A DNA stretch of 64,000 nucleotides from Rs1 sp029027825 (GCA_029027825.1 CP093399.1:434001-498000), one strand, 5' to 3'. Positions 1 to 8,530 are shown, counted from the stretch's first letter. Made by a program: numbers and translations. Notes: a model not told the origin generated them from the sequence alone.

Positions 1-107
1 TGCATGAGTTCATATTGGCTGGCGTTGGCGCGAATCGGTGAATCTTGATCGGTGGCCGCTTGTGCAGCAGCCATGGTTTTTTGAAAGTGCTTTCTTGCTA
101 AGCTCAT
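1..107 (-). CDS. P2 gpM-like terminase small subunit (partial, 5' part only)
   Basis: The visible N-terminus begins MSLARKHFQKTMAAAQAA and continues with an SPIRANASQYELM stretch, resembling the start of phage P2 gpM, the terminase small subunit that recognises cos DNA and feeds it to the large subunit. About 35 residues are visible and the rest lies left of the window. The ATG at 107 follows a GGGA-containing leader. It lies directly downstream of the major capsid gene on the same strand, which is the P2 order O-N-M. The call rests on this synteny plus a short N-terminal resemblance. Confidence 0.7.
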   Translation of the reverse strand, partial: MSLARKHFQKTMAAAQAATDQDSPIRANASQYELM

Positions 108-148
108 GATGTGCGTCCCGTGTTGGTTAGTTTTCAGTGGCTAGTTAT

Positions 149-1159
149 TTACGCGCCCTGTTGAATGTTTTCGATTAAACAGGCCATTTCGTAGTCTTCT
201 ACGATGTAATCATCATTGGATGACTCATAGTTTTCGATACGATCGCGTTTTGGATTTTCTTCAAGATGACGGCGGCGTTTGCCCTCTTGAAAATAGATTG
301 AAAGGTTATCTAACCGGGTGATCATCATGGTGCCGGCAGGAAAGAATGGGGCGCGCACTGCAGATAAACCACCGACTCTTTTTTGTGAGATGATTAAATC
401 AGCGGCTATATTTTCTGTGCTGGGCTGCGCTTGGTTAACGAGCGGGAAGTATTTATCATGCAATAAATCACGGCCCATAATAACCACAAGCTCGGTATCA
501 TCTTGGTACCAGGGGGCGATTAAGTTGTTCACACAATCCATGACAATGGCGTCGAGGTTTTCGTAATCACCACCTGCTTTAACGGTGATTTTACCGCCGG
601 TACCGGTGCCAGCGTCTAAGACTCTGGCCGCTGCGTGAGTACGCATTTTTTGCAACCAACCGATGTTTACATCTTGTAGTAACGGGTTAGCGGCGCGATC
701 ACTGTCGATAGCGTAGTGGGTGCCATTAAATCCAATAGTCATGCGATCAAGTGCTTGACGCTTAATGATGGTATTACGCACTAGCTCTTGGAAGGTGGGG
801 AATTTTGCCCACATGTCTAACTTGCCGTAAGTGATGTGAGTAACACTGTTGTTTTTACGGCAGTGGTAGTCGTTGTCGGTGATATCAGTTGGATCACTGG
901 TTTGACGATCTTTGGTGCTTGTATCTGTATTGCTGGCAATAGGGCTACCGATGCCTAAACCCAATTTAGTGCCTTGTTGCTCTACAACACCAATCATGTT
1001 TATTTTGCCTAAAAACTCTGAACTATCTTGCATCCGAGTTTCAATAGTTTGCTGGACGCTGGGCTGCACACTAAAGCTGTTTCTGATATCTGAAACGCCA
1101 TTTAGGGTGGCTATTTGGGCAGTGTATTGATTAAAAATAATTCGTGTTTCGTTGCGCAT
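149..1159 (-). CDS. P2 gpN-like major capsid protein
   Basis: A 336-residue protein close in length to P2 gpN (357), the HK97-fold major capsid protein of P2-type phages. Recognisable family features are the N-terminal FNQYTAQIATLNGV segment, the SVQPSVQQTIETRMQDSSEFL region, a TFQELVRNTI helix and the central IGFNGTHYAIDSD and LDAIVMDCVNNLIAPWYQDDTELVVI stretches. In P2 the gpO protease cleaves the N-terminal part during head maturation; the preceding gene here is the gpO homologue. It belongs to a minus-strand O-N-M unit with short gaps. No frameshift or truncation is seen, so the product could be functional. Confidence 0.93.
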   Translation of the reverse strand: MRNETRIIFNQYTAQIATLNGVSDIRNSFSVQPSVQQTIETRMQDSSEFLGKINMIGVVEQQGTKLGLGIGSPIASNTDTSTKDRQTSDPTDITDNDYHCRKNNSVTHITYGKLDMWAKFPTFQELVRNTIIKRQALDRMTIGFNGTHYAIDSDRAANPLLQDVNIGWLQKMRTHAAARVLDAGTGTGGKITVKAGGDYENLDAIVMDCVNNLIAPWYQDDTELVVIMGRDLLHDKYFPLVNQAQPSTENIAADLIISQKRVGGLSAVRAPFFPAGTMMITRLDNLSIYFQEGKRRRHLEENPKRDRIENYESSNDDYIVEDYEMACLIENIQQGA

Positions 1160-1212
1160 GATGGTTCTCCGATCAATAATTTTTTATGTATAAAAGAGGG
1201 TGAGTATTGGAT

Positions 1213-2031
1213 CTAACAGTCGGTTTTTACTGCACCGTCTCCACCGGTTGCGGCGGGGCGCTGAAAATTGAAATCGGTGTTTTCAATCTTCTCTCTAAAG
1301 GCTTTATTAGTTAGCGACTCACTGTTGAGCTTTGTCGTTAGTGCATCAAATTTTTTGGCAATATTGTCATATTCAGAAAACTTGCTTTGTAGATCAGAGA
1401 CGGCTCCGGCGATTTCTTCAACGGCGCTGTGCACATCGGCAAAACTTTCGGTTTGCTGTTTGTTGGTTTTACTGAACATCGCTTTTACTTTTGACAGTAA
1501 GGTGGGTTCGTCACTTTTGCTGTCGTCGTTAAATTCGAATTGAGCTTCTAGCGCCGCGCTAAGGAGGTTGTCGGGGTTGAGTTTACGTGCAGATAATGGG
1601 TTGGTTTTGGCCTTGGATGAAAACTCTAGCATCTCGGTACTTAGGCATGCGGGGGAGTCGGTCACTGCTAAACCGACTAAATAAGCTTGTTCTTTGCCGG
1701 CAAAGTTAGGTTGTATTTCTACTGAGGTGAAAAGTTTTTGGCCCTTTTCATTCAGTGCCATAAGATTTGAATTAGGATTTATTTGCGCTAATAACGCCAG
1801 ACGTTTATCGCCATCAACCGTGATTTCTTCGGTTTTTAGTGCCAGTACTTTACCGTAGTTTCCAAAATCACTGTTTGGGCCATAACCACGCATGTGTTCA
1901 ATGTTGATCAATGCCGTATATTTTACAGGGTCGTAACTGGCGGCCATTTCTTCTAGCCATTTACGGTCGATGTCGCGGCCGTCTGTAGTGTCGCCTTCAA
2001 CGGCAATTCTAAGAAATTTACTCTTTAACAT
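1213..2031 (-). CDS. P2 gpO-like capsid scaffolding protein/serine protease
   Basis: A 272-residue protein (P2 gpO has 284) combining an N-terminal protease with a C-terminal scaffold helix. The N-terminal half has the family pattern: GDTTDGRDID, the histidine in INIEHMRG, and the serine in KLFTSVEIQPNFAGKE, followed by YLVGLAVTDSPACLSTEML. The last ~100 residues are charged and coiled-coil-like, as expected of the scaffold. I chose the ATG at 2031 because MLKSKFLRIAVEGD matches the family N-terminus and a GAGG lies about six bases upstream. The open frame extends to 2121, but that stretch looks noncoding. It is divergent from the terminase gene across a short intergenic region, as in P2. Confidence 0.9.
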   Translation of the reverse strand: MLKSKFLRIAVEGDTTDGRDIDRKWLEEMAASYDPVKYTALINIEHMRGYGPNSDFGNYGKVLALKTEEITVDGDKRLALLAQINPNSNLMALNEKGQKLFTSVEIQPNFAGKEQAYLVGLAVTDSPACLSTEMLEFSSKAKTNPLSARKLNPDNLLSAALEAQFEFNDDSKSDEPTLLSKVKAMFSKTNKQQTESFADVHSAVEEIAGAVSDLQSKFSEYDNIAKKFDALTTKLNSESLTNKAFREKIENTDFNFQRPAATGGDGAVKTDC

Positions 2032-2196
2032 GGCTGGCCTCATCACATAGAAAATAGGGTGTTTTGTGTAAAACGGGTATTTGATGTGATCTATGATTAG
2101 CCAGGAGGTGTGTGAGAACAATCTGCTGTGTATGTATGAAGTGGCGCTACCAGAGGAATAAAACTAAGGGGTGGGCTTTCCAGATAATCTAAGCGC

Positions 2197-3987
2197 ATGA
2201 ACGCAAAAACGCAACGGCTTATCCCTGAAAAAACCGACAATGACAATCGACGCCAGGCTAAATTTTTATATTGGCAGGGGTGGCGTGTGGTGCGTATCGC
2301 TGAAATATTGGAGGAGAAAGAGCCGACAATACACAGTTGGAAAAGCCGCGATAAATGGGATGAGAGCAAGCCGATTGACCGGGTGGAAGGTGCGATCGAA
2401 TCGCGCATGATGCAGCTAATTATTAAAGATGATAAAGACGGCCGCGACTTTAAAGAGATTGATTTATTGGGGCGGCAGATTGAGCGTTTAGCCAGGGTTA
2501 GACGTTATGAGTTACCCGGTGGCCATGAGGGTGATTTAAACCCGAAAGTAGCCAACCGCAATGCTAAAACTAAGAAAAAGGTACTGAGGAATAACTATTC
2601 AGATGAGCAGGCGCAAATGCTGCGCGATGCGTTTATGGATGAGTTGTTTGATTATCAGAAGGTGTGGTACCACGCTGGATTAGAGCACCGTATTAGGGAT
2701 ATTTTAAAGTCCCGGCAAATCGGTGCTACTTATTACTTTGCTAGAGAAGCATTGCTGGATGCGGTAGAGACTGGCCGTAATCAAATATTTTTATCTGCGT
2801 CTAAAGCCCAGGCGCATGTGTTTAAGCAGTATATTTTTAACTATGCGGCTGAAGTGGCAGACCTTGAACTAACCGGTGATCCTATTGTGTTACCCAATGG
2901 TGCCACTCTGTATTTTTTAGGTACCAATGCTAGAACAGCCCAAAGTTACCACGGTAATTTATATTTTGATGAGTATTTTTGGACATATAAATTTCAAGAA
3001 TTGCGCAAAGTAGCATCGGGTATGGCCATTCATAAAAAGTGGCGACAAACCTATTTCTCAACACCTTCAAGTTTAAGCCACGATGCATATCCGTACTGGT
3101 CTGGGGACTTATTCAACAAAGGCAGAAACAAGAAAGACAAAGTTGATGTGGATATTAGCCACCGCGCTCTAAAGGATGGTTTTAAATGTGCCGATGGCCA
3201 GTGGCGCCACATTGTAACGGTTGAGGATGCGATCGCTCAAGGCTGTGACTTATTCGATATTGATCAACTGCGTATGGAATACAGTGATCCAGAATATCTA
3301 AACCTATTGATGTGCGAGTTTGTCGACGATAACGCCAGTATCTTTGGTTTGATGATGTTGCAAAAATGCATGGTTGATAGCTGGGAAGAGTGGAGCGATT
3401 TCAAACCTTTTGCCCCACGGCCCGTTGGTAATCAACCGGTTTGGGTGGGTTATGATCCCAACGGTGAGAGTGACAAAGGTGATAACGCCGGTTGTGTGGT
3501 AGTGGTACCAGCTGCGACACCAGGCGGCAAACATAGAATTATTGAGCGACACCAGTGGCGCGGCTTAGATTTTGAATCACAAGCTAATCAGATTGAAGAA
3601 ATCACTAAGCGCTACAACGTGGTGCACGTAGGTATAGACACGACAGGCCTAGGCGGTGCCGTTTATCAATTGGTCAGAAACTTTTTCCCAGCAGTAAAAC
3701 AATATCAATATACCCCCGAATTAAAAGTGTCCTTGGTGATGAAAGCGTACAACATCATTAATAAAGGGCGTTTGGAATTTGATGCAGGCAGCATCGATAT
3801 TGCCCAATCCTTTATGGCCATTCGGAAAACCATTACAGCTGGAGGTATGAAAATGACCTTTAATGCTGGTCGAAATAGTACCACTGGCCATGCTGATTTA
3901 GCCTGGGCCACTATGCACGCACTAGATAAAGATCCTCTAGATGCTGGAACCAATACAACCACGAAAAGTTTTATGGAGATACATTAA
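2197..3987 (+). CDS. P2 gpP-like terminase large subunit (ATPase/nuclease)
   Basis: A 596-residue terminase large subunit (P2 gpP is 590). The N-terminus has an HTH-like segment (LYWQGWRVVRIAEILEEKEP), as usual in gpP. The ATPase region has a deviant Walker A (LKSRQIGATYYFA) and a Walker B-like LYFDEYFW. The C-terminal nuclease region begins WVGYDPNGESDKGDNAG, with the expected acidic residues, and has a later VHVGIDTTGLGG. The enzyme pumps DNA into proheads and cuts at cos. The stop TAA shares one base with the ATG of the portal gene (TAATG), so the two are probably translationally coupled. Confidence 0.95.
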   Translation: MNAKTQRLIPEKTDNDNRRQAKFLYWQGWRVVRIAEILEEKEPTIHSWKSRDKWDESKPIDRVEGAIESRMMQLIIKDDKDGRDFKEIDLLGRQIERLARVRRYELPGGHEGDLNPKVANRNAKTKKKVLRNNYSDEQAQMLRDAFMDELFDYQKVWYHAGLEHRIRDILKSRQIGATYYFAREALLDAVETGRNQIFLSASKAQAHVFKQYIFNYAAEVADLELTGDPIVLPNGATLYFLGTNARTAQSYHGNLYFDEYFWTYKFQELRKVASGMAIHKKWRQTYFSTPSSLSHDAYPYWSGDLFNKGRNKKDKVDVDISHRALKDGFKCADGQWRHIVTVEDAIAQGCDLFDIDQLRMEYSDPEYLNLLMCEFVDDNASIFGLMMLQKCMVDSWEEWSDFKPFAPRPVGNQPVWVGYDPNGESDKGDNAGCVVVVPAATPGGKHRIIERHQWRGLDFESQANQIEEITKRYNVVHVGIDTTGLGGAVYQLVRNFFPAVKQYQYTPELKVSLVMKAYNIINKGRLEFDAGSIDIAQSFMAIRKTITAGGMKMTFNAGRNSTTGHADLAWATMHALDKDPLDAGTNTTTKSFMEIH

Positions 3988-5000
3988 TGATTTCAGCAAC
4001 CCATCAGCGCACAGAAGCAGTAGCTGCGCCGGCATCAAATCAAACTAGTCATGTGTTTAGTTTTGGTGATCCGGTACCAGTATTAGATAAAATGGATTTA
4101 ATGAATTATATCGAATGTGTGAAAATGCAAAAATGGTATGAGCCACCGATCTCATGGGAGGGGCTGGCCAAGTCTTTACCTGCAGCTGTACATCACTCAA
4201 GCCCTATCTATTTTAAACGAGACATATTGGCCAGTTGTTTTATACCGCACAAATTGTTGAGCCGTGATGCGTTTAGGCGTTGGGCATTAGATTATTTAGT
4301 GTTTGGTAATAGTTACGTGGAAAAGCGAGAAGGGCCACTTGGCAAAGCGCTGAAACTTAAGCCCACCTTAGCAAAGTACACTCGTCGTGGCTTAGAGTTA
4401 GATGATTACTGGTTTGTGCAGGGATGGAATAAAGAGTATCAATTTCCAGTGGGTAAAGTACATCACTTGATGGAACATGACATCAACCAAGAAATTTACG
4501 GATTGCCGCAATACCTAGCAGCATTAAACAGCGCCTGGTTAAATGAATCGGCAACTCTGTTCCGCAGAAAGTATTATCAAAATGGCAGCCATGCCGGTTT
4601 CATCATGTATCTGACAGATCCAGCTCACAACGAAGATGACATAAATAATTTACGCAAAGCCCTGAAAGATTCAAAGGGCCCCGGCAATTTCAAAAACCTA
4701 TTCATGTATGCACCAGGCGGCAAAAAAGACGGCATGCAAATAATACCGATCAGTGAAGTAGCAGCCAAAGATGAAATCTTCAATATCAAAAATGTCACCC
4801 GTGATGATATGCTCGCAGCGCATCGGGTACCACCGCAATTGATGGGGATTATTCCGACTAACAGTGGCGGGTTTAGCAGCCCAGACATAGCAGCTCAAGT
4901 ATTCGCCAGGAATGAACTTGAGCCGCTGCAGAATAAGTTTTTAGAGCTTAATGATTGGATGGGGGAGGAGGTTGTTAGGTTTAAGGGGTATGAGATTTAA
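3987..5000 (+). CDS. P2 gpQ-like portal protein
   Basis: A 337-residue portal protein (P2 gpQ is 344). Characteristic stretches are FSFGDPVPVLDK near the N-terminus, YEPPISWEGLAKSLPAAVHH, the FRRWALDYLVFGNSYVE segment and the C-terminal VPPQLMGIIPTNSGGF. Twelve copies of this protein form the vertex through which DNA enters the head. It overlaps the terminase stop by one base and is the last plus-strand gene of the packaging block. Beyond it, only seven bases away, a minus-strand gene converges on it. In P2 the cos site lies outside Q, but I cannot identify a cos sequence here. Confidence 0.95.
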   Translation: MISATHQRTEAVAAPASNQTSHVFSFGDPVPVLDKMDLMNYIECVKMQKWYEPPISWEGLAKSLPAAVHHSSPIYFKRDILASCFIPHKLLSRDAFRRWALDYLVFGNSYVEKREGPLGKALKLKPTLAKYTRRGLELDDYWFVQGWNKEYQFPVGKVHHLMEHDINQEIYGLPQYLAALNSAWLNESATLFRRKYYQNGSHAGFIMYLTDPAHNEDDINNLRKALKDSKGPGNFKNLFMYAPGGKKDGMQIIPISEVAAKDEIFNIKNVTRDDMLAAHRVPPQLMGIIPTNSGGFSSPDIAAQVFARNELEPLQNKFLELNDWMGEEVVRFKGYEI

Positions 5001-5006
5001 TCTACC

Positions 5007-5525
5007 TTATTGGTAGCTCGATTCTAACTCCTCAAGTGCGAAGTCTAAAAACAAGACCATTTCTTTGAGTTTAGTATTTCTTACAACTAATTGAGAGTTG
5101 AGGGCGATTGCTCCAATAGGGTCCTCTTTGTTTTGTGTTAACAATGAGTTAATTAGAACTACTTCTCGTTCAAGGTCAGAAGCATAATTTCTCCACTGGA
5201 AATCGTTTTTGACTACAATTTTATCCAAAGAGTTAAATCTATGTTTGATTTTCTCCAAGGACGCCTCTTGTAAATCTGCTTGAATAGGAAGTAGTTCTGA
5301 CTTTAGCAAAGAGTTATTGCTATCAGCATAAGCGTAGACATACCAAGTATCATGATAATCACGAAAGGCTCTAATTGCTTCCATACATTCCCAAATAATT
5401 GAAATGTGCTTTCCATACTTAAGCTGCTTTTTCCAGGTGGTAACACCAATCCATGCAGCTGTCGCAGTAATTACAGCTGCAATAGCAGCTATAATGTTAG
5501 CAAAAGTAGAAAGAAATTTGATCAT
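5007..5525 (-). CDS. Uncharacterised single-pass membrane protein in the phage element
   Basis: A 172-residue protein of unknown function. Residues ~8-28 form one hydrophobic, alanine-rich membrane segment (NIIAAIAAVITATAAWIG), followed by a basic TWKKQLKYGKH stretch and a mostly helical, charged cytoplasmic domain. A short N-terminal membrane helix followed by a WKKQLKGK-like motif recurs in unannotated proteins of prophages and islands (general knowledge, not a database result). It ends seven bases from the portal stop and is AT-rich compared with the packaging genes. Its position between the late genes and the integrase suggests accessory cargo; a defence or lysogenic-conversion role is possible but unproven. 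Confidence 0.6.
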   Translation of the reverse strand: MIKFLSTFANIIAAIAAVITATAAWIGVTTWKKQLKYGKHISIIWECMEAIRAFRDYHDTWYVYAYADSNNSLLKSELLPIQADLQEASLEKIKHRFNSLDKIVVKNDFQWRNYASDLEREVVLINSLLTQNKEDPIGAIALNSQLVVRNTKLKEMVLFLDFALEELESSYQ

Positions 5526-5774
5526 AGATTCATGCTGTGAAGATTCATTAATTGTAAAACCAATTACAATTACTAAAATAGTAAAGAGTAAGCATAGTAG
5601 GATTAATACTGGAACCGAAAATACACGATATTTAATTTAATCACCTCTTTTTAAAAGATTGAGACCTGAGTATAACCACTGTTTTCACATAACCCGAAAA
5701 AACAAAGTATAAATACACGATACTTAAGACAAGCAAACCCAATTATATAGACAGCTTGAATGTGAGATATAAGG

Positions 5775-6341
5775 TTATTTTTTTATTATACGGTAATATT
5801 TTTCTTTAGGAATTTCCATTCGAATTACGATAGATTCAACTATAGAATTAATTTGAGAAGTCCTAATCGTTAAAAAAGTACTCAAAGTTAAGGACATATT
5901 CTCGCCTATCCTGCTTACTTTTATAAAAGCAGGCGCGTTCCTATGGTTAATCATAATCAGTTCTTTACGTTTTGACCCCGCAGGAAAACTGAATTCTCCA
6001 CTATAATCACGGCCTAGAAGAGTAACTTGTAATCCTCTTCCTCTGCTCTGATTTTTCTTTATTCGTGCAGGTTTTAGTCTGTTATTTTCCCGAGACTTTT
6101 CGAAAACTTCTTTATTGAGACAATCATGCTTTGGCCATGGGGGTCCTAGCTGGTCGAAAAACACTTTAGAGCCAGCATCATTTTGATAAAAGAAAACAGA
6201 CTTGCTACATGTAGGGCAGTTCAGTTTAGTTGTATAAGAATCATAATGGCTATACTCATCTGCGCAGTTATGTATAGGTGTTCTAATACCTTTAACTACT
6301 CTGATTTTAATTTCACGTGAACAATTTAAGCAGGTAGCCAT
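5775..6341 (-). CDS. Uncharacterised zinc-ribbon protein in the phage element
   Basis: A 188-residue protein of unknown function. The N-terminal ~75 residues contain paired cysteines (CLNC near residue 4, CPTC near residue 42), an HNC and a closing H-x-C in GPPWPKHDC, together forming a plausible zinc ribbon. The YQNDAGSKVFFDQLGPPWP motif is one I recognise as recurring in otherwise unannotated bacterial proteins. A basic linker (ENNRLKPARIKKNQSRGRG) precedes a C-terminal beta-rich domain. The gene is AT-rich and sits alone on the minus strand between the membrane protein and the noncoding region next to the integrase. Nucleic-acid binding is a reasonable guess, no more. Confidence 0.6.
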   Translation of the reverse strand: MATCLNCSREIKIRVVKGIRTPIHNCADEYSHYDSYTTKLNCPTCSKSVFFYQNDAGSKVFFDQLGPPWPKHDCLNKEVFEKSRENNRLKPARIKKNQSRGRGLQVTLLGRDYSGEFSFPAGSKRKELIMINHRNAPAFIKVSRIGENMSLTLSTFLTIRTSQINSIVESIVIRMEIPKEKYYRIIKK

Positions 6342-6600
6342 TAAATGCGTCCTTTCAAGTTAATAATTACTAGAAGATATTGAGCACAGCGCCGCGCAAT
6401 CTCCCACCTCGCCTGCGGCTTGTTTATGAACCCTTTTTTCTTGCAATACTTGTCCACAGCTCAAACCCCGTGGTTGCTTGTGGGCTAGGCTGATATTCCA
6501 TGTCATGAATCCTCGCAAAAACATGCAGTTAAAGCAATATATTTAGCTATTAGTTGAATTACAGTGCCACCAATAATAACTATTATATTTTTTTGGCCTC

Positions 6601-6899
6601 CGGAAAAGAGTTGCAAAGGTTGCAGGGTATGATGGGTGCTTGTAAGTAGTTGATATTTGGTTGTTTAAAATTAAAACTCTGTTACAAAAAAGAGTAACAA
6701 TTAGTTGCACAAAAGGTAACAGAAAGTTAAGTCATTGATTAATATTGATATAATATTTTTAGAAAGTTACAAAAAAAAGAGTTGCGGAAATACTTTATTG
6801 GTACGCTTTTGTTACCTTTTAAGATAAGTATATTAAGTATATATATCATATGTTTATAGCTGTTATTGATTACCTGCAACTCTTGCAACTCTTTTCCCG
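6601..6899. repeat. Inverted-repeat, iteron-like region (possible replication origin of the element)
   Basis: Within a 630-base gene-free stretch (6342-6974), a 26-27 bp sequence rich in AGAGTTGCA occurs at 6601-6626 and, inverted, at 6873-6899, with one mismatch and one indel. Each arm itself contains two GTTGCA-type words in tandem. The AT-rich interior repeats related words: GTTAC...GTAAC around 6681-6699, AGTTGCAC near 6702, GGTAAC near 6715, GTTAC near 6766, AGAGTTGCGG near 6779 and GTTACC near 6810. Dense short repeats around an AT-rich core are what iteron-type origins or repressor-operator regions look like. No replication protein gene is visible, so the role is inferred. Confidence 0.5.
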
Positions 6900-6974
6900 A
6901 CCCCCCACTAGATTTTTTTATCCTGCTATATACGCGGGTATGTGTGCGCGCGTATATAGCGTGTGAATGACTAA

Positions 6975-8171
6975 CTAATGAGCTTTTAACTGATCTAAAT
7001 AGTCTGCCCAGGCCTGCATCATTGCAGCTCGTTGCTTGAGATGTTTAGTTCTGTTGTAGGCTCTGCCGTTCATGTCTTTTACGGTGTGCGCTAGCTGCTG
7101 TTCAATGATTTCTATAGGGTAGCTGTGGATCTCGTCTAATAGAGTTCTAGCGGTGGCTCTGAATCCATGCGGAGTAACTTGTTCATTGGTGTAGCCCATA
7201 TTGCGCATAGCTACTCTAACGCCGTTTTCTGATAAAGGTCTACTAAAGCCACGTTGGCTAGGGAAAACATAGTGAGCGTTGTTTTGCCAGCCTGTGAGTT
7301 TGTAGAGTTCTTTTAGTAACGCAGTCGCTTGTGTGGTCAGGGGGATGATGTGGTCATCCTTCATTTTCATGTTAGCAGCCGGTATCTCGATGCGCTTGTC
7401 ATCCCATTTAATGAATGCCCATTCTAATTGCCTTAATTCACCTGGTCGACACAATAGCTGTACCGTCAGTTTTAATGCGGTAACAGTAATTAAGGATCCT
7501 GAATAAGCGTCGATGGCGTTGAGAAATGTACCAAGCTCCTTTGGATCGGTGATGGCAGGGTAGTGAGTTTTATTTTTCGGTTTGAGTAACCCTTTAAGAT
7601 CGTTAACCGGGTTTCTGTCGGCTTTATCCAGGGGAATAGCAAAGGTAAAAACTAAGCCAATGTACTGCTTGCACTTGTGGGCAAGTTCAACGGTAAATTC
7701 ATCTTGGATCTTATCTAATACAGAGTAGAGGAATGAGGGCGTTAAGCTTAGCATTGTCATTTCGCCAATTTTGGGGAAAACTATTCTCTGCATGCGACTT
7801 TCAACAGCTCGATGGTAATCAGCGCTCCAGGAGTCCTCTTTGAATTTAAGCCAATCAAAGGCTATTTCTCTAAAGATATTCGAGTTGTTTACATCTTTGA
7901 TGATTTCTTTTTTCTTTTTCTCAATGGCCGGATCTATGTTGTCATTGAGGAGCGCTTTGTTTTGGTTGCGCAGAAGTCTGGCATTCTTTAGAGAGATGTC
8001 GGGGTATTTTCCCAAGTGTAGTTCTTTGCGTTTTTTTGCAAAATTATAACGGTAGATGAAAAACTTACTGCCGCTCTTTTTTACAGATAAATATAGCCCA
8101 TCACCATCAGATACGTTATATGCTTTGTCCTTAGCTTCTAATGATTTGATTTTCTTATCATTTAACTTCAT
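6975..8171 (-). CDS. P4-type tyrosine recombinase integrase
   Basis: A 398-residue phage integrase of the P4/DUF4102 type. The N-terminal arm-binding domain is seen in MKLNDKKIKSLEAKDKAYN-SDGDGLYLSVKKSGSKFF. The catalytic domain carries the first arginine (LCRPGELRQLEW), the histidine box (HGFRATARTLL) and the C-terminal HTVKDMNGRAYNRT region with the tyrosine nucleophile. I chose the ATG at 8171 because it begins the family-typical N-terminus; the frame is open to 8246 but that part overlaps a repeat-rich region. It reads away from the adjacent tRNA gene, the usual layout for tRNA-targeting integrases. P2's own integrase belongs to a different subgroup. Confidence 0.93.
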   Translation of the reverse strand: MKLNDKKIKSLEAKDKAYNVSDGDGLYLSVKKSGSKFFIYRYNFAKKRKELHLGKYPDISLKNARLLRNQNKALLNDNIDPAIEKKKKEIIKDVNNSNIFREIAFDWLKFKEDSWSADYHRAVESRMQRIVFPKIGEMTMLSLTPSFLYSVLDKIQDEFTVELAHKCKQYIGLVFTFAIPLDKADRNPVNDLKGLLKPKNKTHYPAITDPKELGTFLNAIDAYSGSLITVTALKLTVQLLCRPGELRQLEWAFIKWDDKRIEIPAANMKMKDDHIIPLTTQATALLKELYKLTGWQNNAHYVFPSQRGFSRPLSENGVRVAMRNMGYTNEQVTPHGFRATARTLLDEIHSYPIEIIEQQLAHTVKDMNGRAYNRTKHLKQRAAMMQAWADYLDQLKAH

Positions 8172-8191
8172 GGATCTACCCAGAATGTTAG

Positions 8192-8247
8192 TTTGGTGGG
8201 TACAGATATTCACAATAGCAGTTGTACCCACCGCTATACCCACCAAA
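8192..8247. promoter_or_regulatory. Repeats upstream of the integrase (likely arm-type sites/operator)
   Basis: TTTGGTGGGTA at 8192-8202 is exactly inverted at 8237-8247, and TGTACCCACC at 8223-8232 is a further inverted copy of GGTGGGTACA (8195-8204). The repeats span the region just upstream of the chosen integrase start. Such GGTGGGTA words next to P4-type int genes fit arm-type binding sites or autoregulation, but neither is demonstrated. Confidence 0.45.
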
Positions 8248-8269
8248 AATAGTGAATCAGTATGGCACG

Positions 8270-8351
8270 GAATGAATCACCTTTGGAAGATGAGAAGGCT
8301 TAAAGTATTGTTTGTAAGGGAATTTGAATCAGAATGAATCAGGTTTGGAAG
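8270..8351. repeat. Direct repeats between integrase and tRNA (attachment region)
   Basis: A 20 bp sequence starting GAATGAATCA occurs at 8270-8289 and again at 8332-8351, differing at two central positions. The second copy ends seven bases before the tRNA 3' end. The placement suggests integrase arm sites within the attachment region. The core duplication itself would have its second copy at the far end of the element, outside this window. Confidence 0.45.
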
Positions 8352-8357
8352 GTATAG

Positions 8358-8434
8358 TGGTGGGCCCAGAAGGACTCGAACCTTCGACAAACGGATTATG
8401 AGTCCGCTACTCTAACCAACTGAGTTATGGGCCC
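8358..8434 (-). tRNA. ileX: tRNA with CAU anticodon, probably tRNA-Ile2 (lysidine-modified)
   Basis: A 77-nt cloverleaf on the minus strand with a GGGCCC acceptor stem, the D-loop word CAGTTGGTTAGAG, anticodon loop CUCAUAA, T-loop GGTTCGAGTCC and an encoded CCA (complement of 8358-8360). The CAU anticodon could be Met or Ile2. Its place directly downstream of rpoD matches E. coli ileX and the equivalent tRNA of pseudomonads, so Ile2 is preferred. The 3' end faces the integrase gene, so this tRNA is the likely attachment site of the phage-like element and has been left intact. Confidence 0.9.
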
Positions 8435-8530
8435 TGAAAATAGTCATAGTAGACTAGATCAGTTTCTTGATATTTTAAACCAGAAATCAATCACCTAGAA
8501 AGGTTTGAAAATCGATCTCTGAATCAAGAG

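Noticed and set aside
2031..2121. N-terminal extension of the gpO-like gene to 2121
   Set aside because: The extra 30 residues are unlike the family and lie in the short divergent intergenic region; the internal ATG at 2031 has a better ribosome-binding site.
2122..2196. Search for P2-type Ogr/Delta activator sites (TGT-N12-ACA) between the divergent late operons
   Set aside because: No clear match was found by eye, so control by an Ogr-like activator is not claimed.
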